Source: Gerris lacustris (lineage: Eukaryota; Arthropoda; Insecta; Hemiptera; Gerridae). From it: a stretch of 64,000 nt of DNA. Numbering within the stretch: the stretch's first letter is position 1; the number at the start of each line of letters is the position of its first letter. Position numbers and translations under genes: made by a program. The notes under the pieces are model-generated. The model did not search any database and was not told the origin of the DNA. It worked only from the letters and a program-made list of their open reading frames with translations. Positions 10,848 to 22,682 of this stretch are shown here, piece after piece. The stretch lies in the NCBI GenBank assembly GCA_951217055.1, contig OX578282.1, positions 59,589,311 through 59,653,310 of the forward strand. The letters are read 5' to 3'.

Positions 10848-11419
10848 TTGCTTCCGAGCTTACCGAAGGTAACGGAAGCATTGTGTTCACTTTTGAGAAC
10901 GAAAAACTTTTATGCCTCCGATTTCAAAAACTCCAAGACAGAAATCCGTTTCAGACATCAGGGAACATTTTTGGTCTCGTGTCTGTCTGACTGCCTGTCG
11001 GTCTGTGTGTCCGCGAATTATGAAACGTGCGACGATAACTTGAGCAAATGTCCAACGATTTCGATTAAATTTGGTAGATATATTCATTTTAGCAAGGCCC
11101 AGGAAGAGTTCGTTGGACAACGTTATCCGTCCAAGCGTTCACGCGCAACGCTTGCGTAAACGTGAACTTTAAATTTAAAATTGGAATATTAGGTCGGGAA
11201 AAAAATCTAACTTCATCTTTTGAATCAGACAAACATTTTTTTTCAAATACAATTTTTTAGTGAAACCAACAGCGATACCACTAAGAATTGTTAAAGATCG
11301 CTAAAACTATTAATAGTTTTTACAAAATAAACAATATAACAATAAAGTAATAGAACAATAATTGTTATTGTACATGATAGGACGCGAGGAAGCTATGTGC
11401 CACACTAATTGGCAGTCTA
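10848..11419 (+). mobile_element. Family A element, full copy, nested
   Basis: Left hairpin TTGCTTCCGAGCTTACCGAA, right end GAAGCTATGTGCCACACTAA then TTGGCAGTCTA. It lies inside the Harbinger relic, so it is the younger insertion. Confidence 0.8.
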
Positions 11420-11598
11420 TATTTATTTGCCTTACTTTGAAAACGAACCTACCAATCAAAGAATCGATCAAAATGGTGCAAGCAATGGTTACTGAAAAGA
11501 GCTCAGTATTCACACTTAAATTTTGTAAAGGAAATGAGGTGTGAGCCTTAAGACTGGTATAATTTTATGAAGACAGTTATCTTTTGTTATTATCACTA

Positions 11599-11815
11599 GT
11601 AACCCCAAAATTGAAAAAAAAGATACAGTAATGAGTAATGAGACATGCTATATCTGCAAATGAACGATTAACTGCTACTCTGAGATTTTTGGCCACTGGG
11701 AGAAACTATGACGATATGAAGTTTTCATCCGTTATATTTTTCTTCAAGCAATCATTCCAGAGACTCTTGAATGTGAACCTATTATAGAAGTTTTAAAAAA
11801 AGACTACTTCAAGCT
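11599..11815 (+). pseudogene. PIF/Harbinger transposase fragment
   Basis: Pieces in two frames read TPKIEKKDTVM, then AISANERLTATLRFLATG and RNYDDMKFSSVI, then after a frameshift IIPETLECEPIIEVLKKDY. This is the region before the catalytic domain of the Harbinger nuclease ('I..KDT..R.AI...ERL..TLRFLATG.....L...F'). It ends without the DDE region and is non-functional. Confidence 0.65.
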
Positions 11816-12160
11816 ATAAAATATTATATTTATAAAATGTAGTTGGATGGAAAATTAACGAAAAGTTTGTCAGTTTGGCTTGATAGAACCACACACCGTC
11901 AAACTTACTTGACAAGCCTTCAGTCATCAAACTACTTTTCTGACAAAATCAGAAAAGTGTCAAACTCTTCATCAAGCCAACATACTCTCAAACTTCACCC
12001 ACACACGGTCCAACTTACTTGACAAGCCAAGTTTGTCAATTAAGTTTGATCGTGTATGCCCTTACGGCAGATTTGCCCATACACCGACTATGACTATAAG
12101 TGCCTGTTTCTGTCAGTCTGAAAAACGGCTTATAAAACTATATTCTTATAATGATGTGAC

Positions 12161-12337
12161 CAGGGATGCCCATCCCCCCAAGGCTCATGGTGCAAACCCC
12201 CAAAACCTGCCTGGATCACTTGGAATATTTAGAAAAATCCCCCCCCCCCCAATCTCTGAAAAATACCCCAAAATGGATTCCCATCAACAATTCTCATGAC
12301 GCAGTTTGCGCCATCAATCCCCCCTGTGCGACCCCTG
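12161..12337. mobile_element. hAT-type MITE, 177 bp
   Basis: Begins CAGGGATGCCCATCCC and ends CGACCCCTG. It is flanked by a perfect 8-bp duplication GATGTGAC (12153-12160 and 12338-12345). CAGGG ends and an 8-bp target duplication are diagnostic of hAT. Poly-C runs inside. Confidence 0.85.
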
Positions 12338-12345
12338 GATGTGAC

Positions 12346-13258
12346 GGCATGTCGACAGCTATGACCGGCGGACGCCACTTCACTTAAACAGCTACCCCGT
12401 TCATTTCACGATGCAGTGTGAACCCAGAACCTGGATCCTCTAACCGAAATTGGGAAACAAACATATCATTTATCAGTATCAGTATTTAAACAAATTATGC
12501 CTAAAAACAAATCCCACATTCTTACTCACTTTCCGAGTTTTATACACATCTAATGTGTTTTATACACAATGTAAAAAGCGACAATCAAAAAGCATAGTTT
12601 AGATGTTCCTTAAAAGATAAATACGTGAAAAAGATAAGACTGTAGTAAACCGACAAATACGATAATTTTCTCAGCAATTAATACGTTTAATTTCGCAACT
12701 TACGTCTCTAATTTGCAATATTATAAGGTTAACAATGACCGAGAATAACTTTATTTCTTTAAAGGCACAATATACGCATGTTGCATGTTCATGAATTAAA
12801 CAATCTACGTGTAACAATTTCGTTCTTTTTTTATTTAACAATACTCGTAAAATTATATCCTTATGTTACAACATTTATATTTTCTTTTCTTTGAGGTTCT
12901 TCTATACAATTTAAGTTATTATCTTTATTTTTTGTATTACTATCCTGATAGTAAATCACATACTGATAGTATAGTACAATATGATTATTCATGCAGACGA
13001 CTTATTACACAATACATTTGTATTCATAAATGTTAATTGATATCTTAACATGCCGTGAAAAGATAAATTTGTATTGAATAATAGTTTTTATTAACAACAA
13101 ATAAATCCTAATTATATTCATTGTTAAATAACTTCTTTTAATATAGTAATTGTTGAAAGATAATAAATAGTTGTGATAAGAAAATTGTTTTGTTTGATTT
13201 GGAAATTATCAATTATTGTTCTAATAGAAAAGAGTTTAGAAAATAAAAATCTACTAAT
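12346..13258. other. Unassigned A/T-rich sequence
   Basis: No gene or repeat family recognised. Confidence 0.4.
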
Positions 13259-13632
13259 TGTAATCTACAATATAATATTTCTAAATGGCTATCTGCTAGT
13301 GCAGACTCGCAACTCGGCTCAAACCCAAATGAAACACCGATATATCTGGTGATGGCTCCAATCATCAGGGAGGTGATGCATGTTTCAAATTGATGATTTC
13401 ATCGTGTAAATCTGTAAAGTGGCCGATCCACCTGCATTTAATTATCTGATGATGTTTTTATCGGGATATAATAAGATATCAAGGAAAATTAAAATAATTT
13501 ATGAAGTTCTTGGTGGTTACGTCATGAAGGGTTTAGTCGTGATGTTTAGCACTGTGGGATTTGACTCTACAATAATGTAAAATTATATTTTGATGGATGA
13601 TAAAATAAAATAACTTTTTAGTTGAGGCTTTA
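13259..13632 (+). mobile_element. Possible 5' LTR of a gypsy-type element
   Basis: Sequence between TGTAATCTACAATATAAT and GAGGCTTTACA. Directly after it comes TTGGCGACGAGGATACC, a tRNA primer-site-like start, and then gag-like sequence. The 3' limit is fairly well supported; the 5' limit is a guess based on TG...CA ends. The second LTR is not seen. Confidence 0.35.
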
Positions 13633-14300
13633 CAATTGGCGACGAGGATACCTCAATCTAGAAGGTGACGTAGAGGGGAAGATGTAGAAGAACCCGATCA
13701 AAACCTAAGAATGGCAAACAGCAACAATAATGAGTAGGAATTTGAAAAATGTAGTTAGTGGATTCAAATTTCGACCTTTTGATCCACAATCAGAGACATG
13801 GAAATATTACTTTTAACTATTCGAGCTAGAACTGTCGTTGCATGGCCTATTAGTCTATTGGAAGGCAATGAAGCAGAATTTAAAATGATTAGAAACAAAA
13901 TTTTCCTGTCAAGAATAGGTGCTGAACCATTCAAAAGTTTATTTGATCATGCATACCCAAATTATGTTATAACTTATAACATTATTTTGCGATGAATTAA
14001 AATTCATTTTGACGAATTATTACATAAAAACAACGTGTTTCTGGCAGAAAGAGTATAATTTGGTATAAGAAAATCCGAGATGAAGATGATCAATCACACA
14101 TTTTGTTGTATCATTAAGGAGTATAGCCAGTCAATGTAAATTCGGGGTTTCACTGAACAAGAGAATACGCGATCAATTAGTTCTGGGTATAAGCTGCGTT
14201 GACTGGCAAAAGAAACTACTGAAGCGAATTCTACCCTGGACCAAGTGAATCAAACTGCTCTCCACAAAGTATGTTATGATGTTTGATTGAATAAAATTTT
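13633..14300 (+). pseudogene. Degraded gypsy gag region
   Basis: Broken frames give RPFDPQSETWKYY, LSRIGAEPFKSLFDHAYPN and, later, DQLVLGI plus QKKLLKRILPW. These resemble the gag of Ty3/gypsy elements ('FDP..E.W..Y..RFE', 'L...G...Y..L', 'RDQLV.G...IQ.+LL'). There are multiple stops and shifts, and no pol region follows. Confidence 0.5.
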
Positions 14301-14329
14301 TGAGGCATTACTAGCACCTAGTGTCAGAA

Positions 14330-14520
14330 GCATCTTTAGGAGAGTATATGTTGTTCTGAGGCAGAACAACATACGTCGAGACCTATATACCCTTGATGAA
14401 ATTACGGTAGAAAGCCTACGGTTGGGGATGCCTATACTGTTGGAACAAACGTTTCGCAAACAATGATAGGAGTATCTTCAGGGACACATGTTGTTCTGAG
14501 GAAGAACAACATGAACAACG
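14330..14520. repeat. Duplicated short palindrome
   Basis: ATGTTGTTCTGAGGCAGAAC then AACAT, at about 14346-14372, recurs as ATGTTGTTCTGAGGAAGAAC then AACAT at about 14488-14512. Both are 12-bp-arm hairpins about 140 bp apart. Confidence 0.55.
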
Positions 14521-14756
14521 GCGAAACATCGGGACTATTACCCTTCATTACACATTCACCACCAGAAAATCTAGAACTGCATATTGCTACAAACCGCGAA
14601 AGCCTATGCATAATACTATAATACTATTATACAAGTTGTATAAAATAGTTGTAATAAAGGCTAAATAAATAAGTGAAGTTTTTATGTTACTTAATGACTT
14701 TATTTATATACTTCTTTCTAGTCTTAACAAATTAGGAAGGAAGTTAACAAAATTTC

Positions 14757-15230
14757 TCTGCCAACTAGTGTAACACATAGCTTCCTCACATCTTATTACG
14801 TATTTTATTGATTTTATGTTTTTTTTACGACCCAATATTGTCTAATAAATTTATTGTCCCCCTTTTTAAAATATCTGCCATAATTGTTTTGATTTTTTAC
14901 ATGAATGAAAGTATAAATTTATCAAAATTTAAAGAGCGTAGACGGTTAAAATTTATCTGCGGCTATCTGCTGGTTACTTTCGTCAAACCATCCAAATTTA
15001 TTAAAAAGCAGATGAATACTTTTGAAGATATAGGTTTAAAAACTGTATGTTTGTGCGCATGTGGAAAAGAAACTAATGGGCGCAGATGGTTGGAACTCAT
15101 GGGACCAATTATGGGCTAATTAGGACCTATAAAGAAACCATAAAAGTTTTAATAAAATTGGACGAGTAGTTATTAAGATATGTTGGTTCGCAAAAATTGA
15201 GCGACAGACTGTGCCTGTTTGTTCTATTTA
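14757..15230 (-). mobile_element. Family B element, truncated copy
   Basis: Begins CTGCCAACTAGTGTAACACA, TAGCTTCCTCACATC and continues with family B landmarks GAGCGTAGACGGTTAAAAT, TATCTGCTGGTTACTTTCG and GATATGTTGGTTCGCAAAAA. It ends before the family's hairpin terminus. Confidence 0.7.
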
Positions 15231-15853
15231 TTCTGCGCCCATTTGTTTCTCTTCCACATGAGCACAAACATACATTTATTTTAACCTATATCTTCAAAAT
15301 TACTCATCTGATATTTATGAAATATGGATTATTTGTCGAATATTTCCAAAAACAAATTTCAAAACAATAAATATTGTAATATTAAATTTGTTAATTAGAT
15401 CTAATTGCTTCCGATATCTTCGATAATTATATTTTAAACTTTAATATAGCACCATCTTTCTGCAACGACGCGAATTTGCTCTTATATTGACCAAAGAACT
15501 TTAACGTTATGAAAGGAAATCTACTACAATTCTATTCAAAACCATAATTTCTTTAATTGGACTCGATTATCAATTATTATGTAAAGTGTTATAAAAACAC
15601 ACTACACAAGGCGTAAATTATATTCATTCCAAAATAAAACTCATAATCTTTAACATAGGGAATTTCCTCGTTATGTATACATAATTGGGAATTTAATTGA
15701 TAAAATCTATGACTTCAACATATTTACAATTAACGTTTAACGTCAATTTTATATATGTGTGTGTGTGTAATTATATATAGCATAATCCAATTTTATACTT
15801 ATTTCGTGTAATTACTATACAAACATACTTACCTTTTACAGTTAAATATTTTG

Positions 15854-15933
<80 letters not shown>

Positions 15934-16522
15934 TTACTATTATTTTGGTCAAAATTGTTTGAATAAAACTTTCAATTTAACTAATGTATCTTCGTATTAA
16001 AAAAAAACAAAAAAACTTTATAGTTAAAATATCTTAAAATTGCCCAATTTGTAGATACGAGGTCTACTGTGTGTCCATTTATATATAAAAGCTTTATTTG
16101 AATATAAAGGGTTTCTGTCGATCGATTACTAGTTTTATAAAGTAAATCTGACTTCAAATCAATGGATGTGACCAATCATCATCATTGTTAGAATATAATC
16201 GATTTAGAATATAATTTATGTAATTTCATAAATAGATTGATACATAAAGATATTCTTTATGTAACGATCAATACATAAAGGTGATTGACACTAATTAAAA
16301 AATCAATACAATGAAGGTGAAGTTAAGAGTTATTTAATGTAATTGAGTTGATACCTAAATGTTCAAAAATATGTAGCTATTTAAGTTAAAAATGTATTTA
16401 ATATCATTAATCATGAATGTAGATTGTAATGTTTCATTTATATTAAAAATCCAGAACCACTTTCGTGACATGAAAATATTTCTTCTAATAACTTTTTATT
16501 TTCTCATACATACCAGTAAATA
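15231..16522. other. Unassigned sequence with an (AT)n tract
   Basis: The only clear feature is a long AT dinucleotide run (15858-15931) and a short (GT)n at about 15758. No gene seen. Confidence 0.5.
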
Positions 16523-16811
16523 TTTGTAGAAAGTATTGGGATGGCGAGAAAATTTGATTTTGAAATTATGATGGATTTACAGTCTAATTACAGTCTGGAT
16601 TGGGGTCTAAAAAAGACGTTTTTATAACATGTCTGCCGTGTGTTGTCAGAACAGTCGTGAGTAGCCTAAACTATTGGCCCGATTTCGATAACATATTCCA
16701 TACACGTTCTGAAAAAACCATACCCCGAGGCTAAACTGAGAAATAAATTTTAGCTCTAAAATCGGGTATGCTACCCTAGGTGGTCACAAAAAATCAATGT
16801 TTGAAATCTTA

Positions 16812-19169
16812 ACGGGGGAACCCCCTAAATTGTGCCACTTGACTAAAAAATGACATTGGTGAAGTTTTAGCTCAATCGGACAATGCTAACCCGTGCCTCA
16901 TTGAGGTTGAAATCTAGAAAAATTGGGGAATTTGAGGAAAAATTGTCATTTTTTTATTGAGACATGAAAACGGCTCAACCTAGAAACGTGATATGGGTCT
17001 CATTTTATTCACTAGGTTGTTACCTTTAAATTTTATAATCTTCACTTTTTAGCTACAACCAATAGTTTCTGAGAAATTTGCAGTTTTATATATATATACA
17101 TTAGAAAAAGGCCGAATTCTCCCTATTACCCAAAAATACATAAGAACTTAAATACTGTTGAAGAAGTACCTGTAAAATAAAACAATTTGTAATCTGTGTA
17201 AATTATTGTTGGCAAGGTAATTTAATTAATTTAATTTAAGCAATCTGATTGCTTAAAATAAATAAATAAATAAATTAATTTGCAATATTGACGTGTTATG
17301 TAATTACAAAAATAAGGCCTTTAACCAATAAAGAATAATAATAATAATAATTAATTAATATTTAATTAATTAATTATTTTGTATTCCTTTTGTATTGTTG
17401 TTTATAGAGGGGGGGGGGGGGATAGTAAAGGAATATACAATATATTACTAGTATTATTATTTATGAATAAACAGATTCTTGAATCATATTGTACATTTTT
17501 TAAATATATAAAACAATTGTCTTAAATCTGTTGGGAAGGCAGAGGAGGTTTGGATAAGGAGGCTTTAGAGCAACCGGGAAATTTTGCCCGATATTCACAA
17601 TTTGTTCACAATTTGTTTACCTTTTAAATATTCAGAAAAACAAGAGGAAATTGTTAATGAAAAGTTATTTTTATTATTAGATAGGTGTGCTATCTCAGAC
17701 AGAGACGCTGCTTGAGAAAATCAGCTACAATAGAATCTCTAAGACATGACTCTCAGAAATTTGTTGTGAGTAGGAGTATCATTCGCTTACGCCAGCAAGA
17801 AATCAGAAATGAAAGAGCAAAACTCATTCAGCAAAGATTTATAAATTCAGATTTAGAAGGAGCTGGGGTACACTGGGATGGGAAGTTACTTCCCCATATT
17901 TAAAATAAAGAGAATGTCGAGAGAGTTGCTGTTATTAGCTGTGGAGAAGAAGAGCAGTTAATTGGAGTTCCTCAGTTAGATAATAGTACAGGGAGTACTG
18001 AGGCAAAATCTGTTTATTCAGCACTTAAACAGTGGGGCGCACTGGACAAGATTCAAGCAATGTGCATTGAAACAACTGCCGTAAATACCGGCCTTTTACT
18101 GGATTAAATTAAGTGAGGTACCTGATAGATATTAGAAAAAGATATGGACCATTTTATTTCACCGCAATCAGTTCGCAATCAATTTTTTTTTTAAGAGATT
18201 TAAAATCAGTACCAAATTCTTGCATATTAATCCAGAATTATGGAGTAAGAACGAAGAATATTTAAAAGGAAAACAAATTGTGAACGGTTTAAGAGTTGTA
18301 AATGATACAGCTGAAAGAGGTGTAAAATTAATAACGGATTATAACTCGTGCATTACAAAAGATGAAGAACAGCGACAATATCTTTTACAAGTAGTGTCTG
18401 AATATCGGGCAAAATTTCCCGGTTGCTCTAAAGCCTCCTTATCCAAACCTCCTCTGCCTTCCCAAAAAATTTAAGACAATTGTTTTATATATTTAAAAAA
18501 TGTACAATATGATTCAAGAATCTGTTTATTCATAAATAATAATACTAGTAATATATTGTATATTCCTTTACTATCCCCCCCCTCTATAAACAACAATACA
18601 AAAGGAATACAAAATAATTAATTAATTAAATATTAATTAATTATTATTATTATTATTCTTTATTGGTTAAAGGCCTTATTTTTTTAATTACGTAACACGT
18701 CAATATTGCGAATTAATTAATTAATTATAAGCAATCAGATTGCTTGGATTAAATTAATTAAATTACCTAGCCAACAACAATTTACACAGATTACAAATTG
18801 TTTTATTTTACAGGTACTTCTTCAACAGTATTTAAGTTCTTATGCATTTTTGAGTAATAGGGAGAATTCGGCCTTTTTCTAATGTATATATATAAAACTG
18901 CAAATTTCTCAGAAACTATTGGTTGTAGCTAAAAAGTGAAGATAATAAAATTTAAAGGTAACAACCTAGTGAACAAAATGAGACCCATATCTCGTTTCTA
19001 GGTTGAGCCGTTTTCATGTCTCAATAAAAAAATGACGATTTTTCCTCAAATTCCCCAATTTTTCTAGATATCAACCTCAATGAGGCACGGGTTAGCATTG
19101 TCCGATTGAGCTAAAACTTCACGAATGTCATTTTTTAGTCAAGTGGCACAATTTAGGGGGTTCCCCCGT
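16812..19169 (+). mobile_element. Long-TIR DNA transposon, 2.36 kb
   Basis: Terminal arms 16812-17593 and 18402-19169 are near-identical inverted copies of about 770 bp, starting ACGGGGGAACCCCCTAAATT. The middle 810 bp holds broken coding sequence. The left flank ends CTTA before A-CGGGGG and the right reads TGTAATT, so a TTAA-like duplication is possible but not clean. The arms contain a poly-G/poly-C pair (about 17407-17421 and 18577-18588). Confidence 0.75.
17685..18474 (+). pseudogene. Transposon-borne ORF, broken, unknown superfamily
   Basis: First part (17685-17903): ATIESLRHDSQKF ... SIIRLRQQEIRNERA ... GAGVHWDGKLLPHI, then a stop. The frame continues as VERVAVISCGEEEQLIGVPQ ... STGSTEAKSV, then IQAMCIETTAVNTG. 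After damage, 18220-18474 gives VVNDTAERGVKLITDYN, CITKDEEQRQYLLQVVSEYR and a stop inside the right TIR arm. The 'VHWDGK.LP', 'D/ETT..NTG' and 'NDTAERGV.L' blocks match from memory a family common in arthropod repeat libraries. Which transposase class it belongs to was not settled. It is a pseudogene: at least three stops and no middle domain. Confidence 0.55.
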
Positions 19170-19792
19170 GTAATTATCCGCAATTTTATTTTCTCACCTC
19201 TATAGCATTGTAACCCCCCTAATGCTACCCCCAAAAAAACTATGAAAAAACATGACAAATAATTACCTATTATACACGAAAATTATTCAAACAATTTTGA
19301 TTCTAAAATGTAGTCCATTTTAATATAAATCTAATCATATAAGTTAATTTTTGCGGGAAAAATCTAGTTTATGAGTAATTTACGATAAACATTAAGGGTG
19401 AGAGGTAGGGTTCAATTCCCCGCCGGGGAGGAGGTATTTTATGGCAAATTTTAATAATAATGTTCAACAATAATTTAATGTAATCACTAACCAAATAAGA
19501 AACACTCGACCAAGTAATTATTTACTTATTATATGAGTTATTATATAATTATATATTATACTTATTATTATATGATGTACTATATTAATTATATGATAAA
19601 GTTTAGTACCTACGATTGTATGGGAAATCATTTAAAAGACTAAAGCATTAAATGAAAATCCATCAGGAAATGCATACAACATCACAATATTTAAAATTAC
19701 ATTCTATCACATAACATATCTTACGAATTGTTATACAGTTGTCTTTAGTACTATGTAATCTTATTAAAGAAAAACAATAATCTCCCTGATGT

Positions 19793-21540
19793 AGTATGTT
19801 TTCTTTTGTTGAGTTACTAATAGAACATAGAACAGTAAGGTTTAAATCAAAGTGTAATATGTTTTCTTTTGTTGGGTTACTAATAGAACATAGAACAGTA
19901 AGGTTAAAATGTTTTCTTTTGTTGAGTTACTAATAGAACATATAGAGCAGTAAGGTTTAAAGCAAAGTGTAATATGTTTTCTTTTGTTGGGTTACTAATA
20001 GAACATAGAACAGTAAGGTTAAAATGTTTTCTTTTGTTGAGTTACTAATAGAACATATAGAGCAGTAAGGTTTAAAGCAAAGTGTAATATGTTTTCTTTT
20101 GTTGAGTTGCTAATAGAACATAGAACAGTAAGGTTTAAATCAAAGTGTAATATGTTTTCTTTTGTTGGGTTACTAATAGAACATAGAACAGTAAGGTTAA
20201 AATGTTTTCTTTTGTTGAGTTACTAATAGAACATATAGAGCAGTAAGGTTTAAAGCAAAGTGTAATATGTTTTCTTTTGTTGGGTTACTAATAGAACATA
20301 GAACAGTAAGGTTAAAATGTTTTCTTTTGTTGAGTTACTAATAGAACATATAGAGCAGTAAGGTTTAAAGCAAAGTGTAATATGTTTTCTTTTGTTGGGT
20401 TACTAATAGAACATAGAACAGTAAGGTTAAAATGTTTTCTTTTGTTGAGTTACTAATAGAACATATAGAGCAGTAAGGTTTAAAGCAAAGTGTAATATGT
20501 TTTCTTTTGTTGGGTTACTAATAGAACATAGAACAGTAAGGTTAAAATGTTTTCTTTTGTTGAGTTACTAATAGAACATATAGAGCAGTAAGGTTTAAAG
20601 CAAAGTGTAATATGTTTTCTTTTGTTGGGTTACTAATAGAACATAGAACAGTAAGGTTAAAATGTTTTCTTTTGTTGAGTTACTAATAGAACATATAGAG
20701 CAGTAAGGTTTAAAGCAAAGTGTAATATGTTTTCTTTTGTTGGGTTACTAATAGAACATAGAACAGTAAGGTTAAAATGTTTTCTTTTGTTGAGTTACTA
20801 ATAGAACATATAGAGCAGTAAGGTTTAAAGCAAAGTGTAATATGTTTTCTTTTGTTGGGTTACTAATAGAACATAGAACAGTAAGGTTAAAATGTTTTCT
20901 TTTGTTGAGTTACTAATAGAACATATAGAGCAGTAAGGTTTAAAGCAAAGTGTAATATGTTTTCTTTTGTTGGGTTACTAATAGAACATAGAACAGTAAG
21001 GTTAAAATGTTTTCTTTTGTTGAGTTACTAATAGAACATATAGAGCAGTAAGGTTTAAAGCAAAGTGTAATATGTTTTCTTTTGTTGAGTTGCTAATAGA
21101 ACATAGAACAGTAAGGTTAAAATCAATGTGTAATATGTTTTTTTTTGTTGAGTTACTTATAGAATATAGAGCAATAAGGTTTATATGTTTTCTTTTGTTG
21201 AGTTACTAATAGAACATAGGACATGCAGTAAGTAAATGGTTTAGGTAAATCAATATGTAATATGTTTTCCTTTGTTGGGCTAATATTAATAGAACATAGG
21301 GCAGTAAGTAAAAGGTTTAAATCAATGTGTGATATGTTTTCTTTTGTTGAATTAAAAATAGAACATAAATTAAATCAGTATGTAATAATTTATCTTTAGT
21401 TGAGTAATAGAGCATGAACAGTAAGTAAATGGTTTATGAAATATTTGTTTTCTTATGTTGAGTTACTAATAGAATAGTTAGTAAATGGTTTTAATCAATA
21501 TGAATTAATTGATTTCTTTTAGAACATTAAGTAGGTAAAT
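19793..21540. repeat. 115-bp dimeric satellite array
   Basis: Repeat unit: ATATGTTTTCTTTTGTTGGG, TTACTAATAGAACATAGAAC, AGTAAGGTTAA (about 51 bp), then a related monomer with TTGAGTTACT, ATATAGAGCAGTAAGG and TTTAAAGCAAAGTGT (about 64 bp). Dimers recur at exactly 115 bp (for example 20167, 20282). One step of about 178 bp (19989 to 20167) equals a dimer plus one extra monomer. Units are near-identical up to about 21070 and decay to the right edge. Confidence 0.9.
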
Positions 21541-22300
21541 GGTTAAAAAACAATGAACCAACTAATAAAGCATTCGTAAATGAGAATGATATACTACTTT
21601 ACCAGACAGATTTTTATTCATTCTATATTATTGAAATAAAAAATGATTTGATTGATAAGTTACTTGTATGGCAAAAGTTGATTTAATAAAAAATGGATTT
21701 AGATAAAAAAATAATAGTGTTAATTCAGTAGATAAACTATTATTCTAAAGAGAATTAACAATTGTATCTTTTAGCACCACTCTAAACCGATAAAAAAGAA
21801 ATGATAATTGAAAAATATAATAATTAAAAAAAAATATAAACAAATAATAATTTGTTTTTATTCAAAATAATTGTTACATATTATCTTACATTAATTTATA
21901 TTAAGATGAATAATAATAAATGTAAAAACAAATATCATTACAAACTTGACGAGTAAATGTCGCAAATAAATTTTTAAAAAAATGTTAATAAAAATTATTT
22001 ATTTATTTGAACAAATAAATTAATAAATCTAACCTTTGCTTAGATGTGATGAATAAGTTTTAATATTTTTCAAGTGAAGCTCTAACTATCCTATTTAATT
22101 ATACGCGAATTCGTGATTATATTATTTAATGATTTAATTTATAGAATAAGGATTTTTTATTTCTACTAATTGAATTGATATTCAAAAAGGTTTTTAAATT
22201 AAAGAAGCCAACTAAAATAAAAAAAATTTAAAAAGAAGATAATTAATATTAAGTTGATAATTGATATTGAAGAAATTGATTTGTTTAATTACGTAAATAA
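21541..22300. other. Unassigned A/T-rich sequence
   Basis: Very A/T-rich with no gene or known repeat. Confidence 0.4.
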
Positions 22301-22324
22301 TACGGTATTAGGCAATTTAATTTG

Positions 22325-22385
22325 AGATGCAGTTAGGTCGGGCTTGGAAGTAAGACTGATACCTACTGGGATACCGGCACTAGAT
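22325..22385 (+). repeat. Possible 5S-rRNA-derived fragment
   Basis: GATGCAGTTAGGTCGGGCTT, GGAAGTAAGACTGATACC and TACTGGGATACCGGCAC follow the order of the 3' half of animal 5S rRNA (GCAGcgTCGGGC, GGttAGTACTtgGATggGTGACC, CTGGGAAtACCG) with gaps. It may be a 5S-derived SINE head or chance. Confidence 0.25.
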
Positions 22386-22573
22386 GCAAAAGAGAAATAA
22401 GTAGCCTGATAGAGTTACAGGGTCACGTGACTAACAGCTTTAGAGGGGAGTATTATCACTGCATGCGCACAGCTACTACCTTACTCCTACATATTTACTA
22501 TGTATATCTACGTGTGTGTGAGGCAGAGATATAAATATACATATTTAGCTATTTTTTACTCTCTCCTTTACGT

Positions 22574-22574
<1 letters not shown>

Positions 22575-22649
<75 letters not shown>

Positions 22650-22660
22650 TTGTATATACA
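22575..22660. repeat. (AT)n microsatellite
   Basis: Near-pure TA dinucleotide run. A short frame rich in YIYIYI crossing it is a translation artefact. Confidence 0.9.
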
Positions 22661-22682
22661 TACATATATATTATCGATAATG

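Larger units (their letters stand above)
10526..12058 (+). mobile_element. PIF/Harbinger relic with subterminal repeats, split by a family A copy
   Basis: Ends ATACACGATAAAACTTG and AAGTTTGATCGTGTATG are inverted. Many copies of TCAAACTTACTTGACA and its variants fill both subterminal zones (10526-10800 and 11870-12058). The interior carries a transposase fragment, described separately. A family A element at 10848-11419 sits inside. Confidence 0.65.
16523..19530 (+). mobile_element. Family D element, copy 3, split by a long-TIR element
   Basis: The left part (from AGAAAGTATTGGGATGGCGA) carries family D landmarks such as GGCCCGATTTCGATA and CCGAGGCTAAACTGAGAAAT. It resumes after 19170 (CTCACCTCTATAGC, GTAGGGTTCAATTCCCCGCC). 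The gap is filled by the element at 16812-19169. Confidence 0.6.

Noticed and set aside
10848..11159. 103-residue plus-strand frame
   Set aside because: It lies wholly in a family A element and has frameshifted counterparts in other copies; no selection for a protein is visible.
19793..21540. CRISPR-like array
   Set aside because: Repeats are contiguous with no unique spacers of constant length, and the genome is animal; it is a dimeric satellite.
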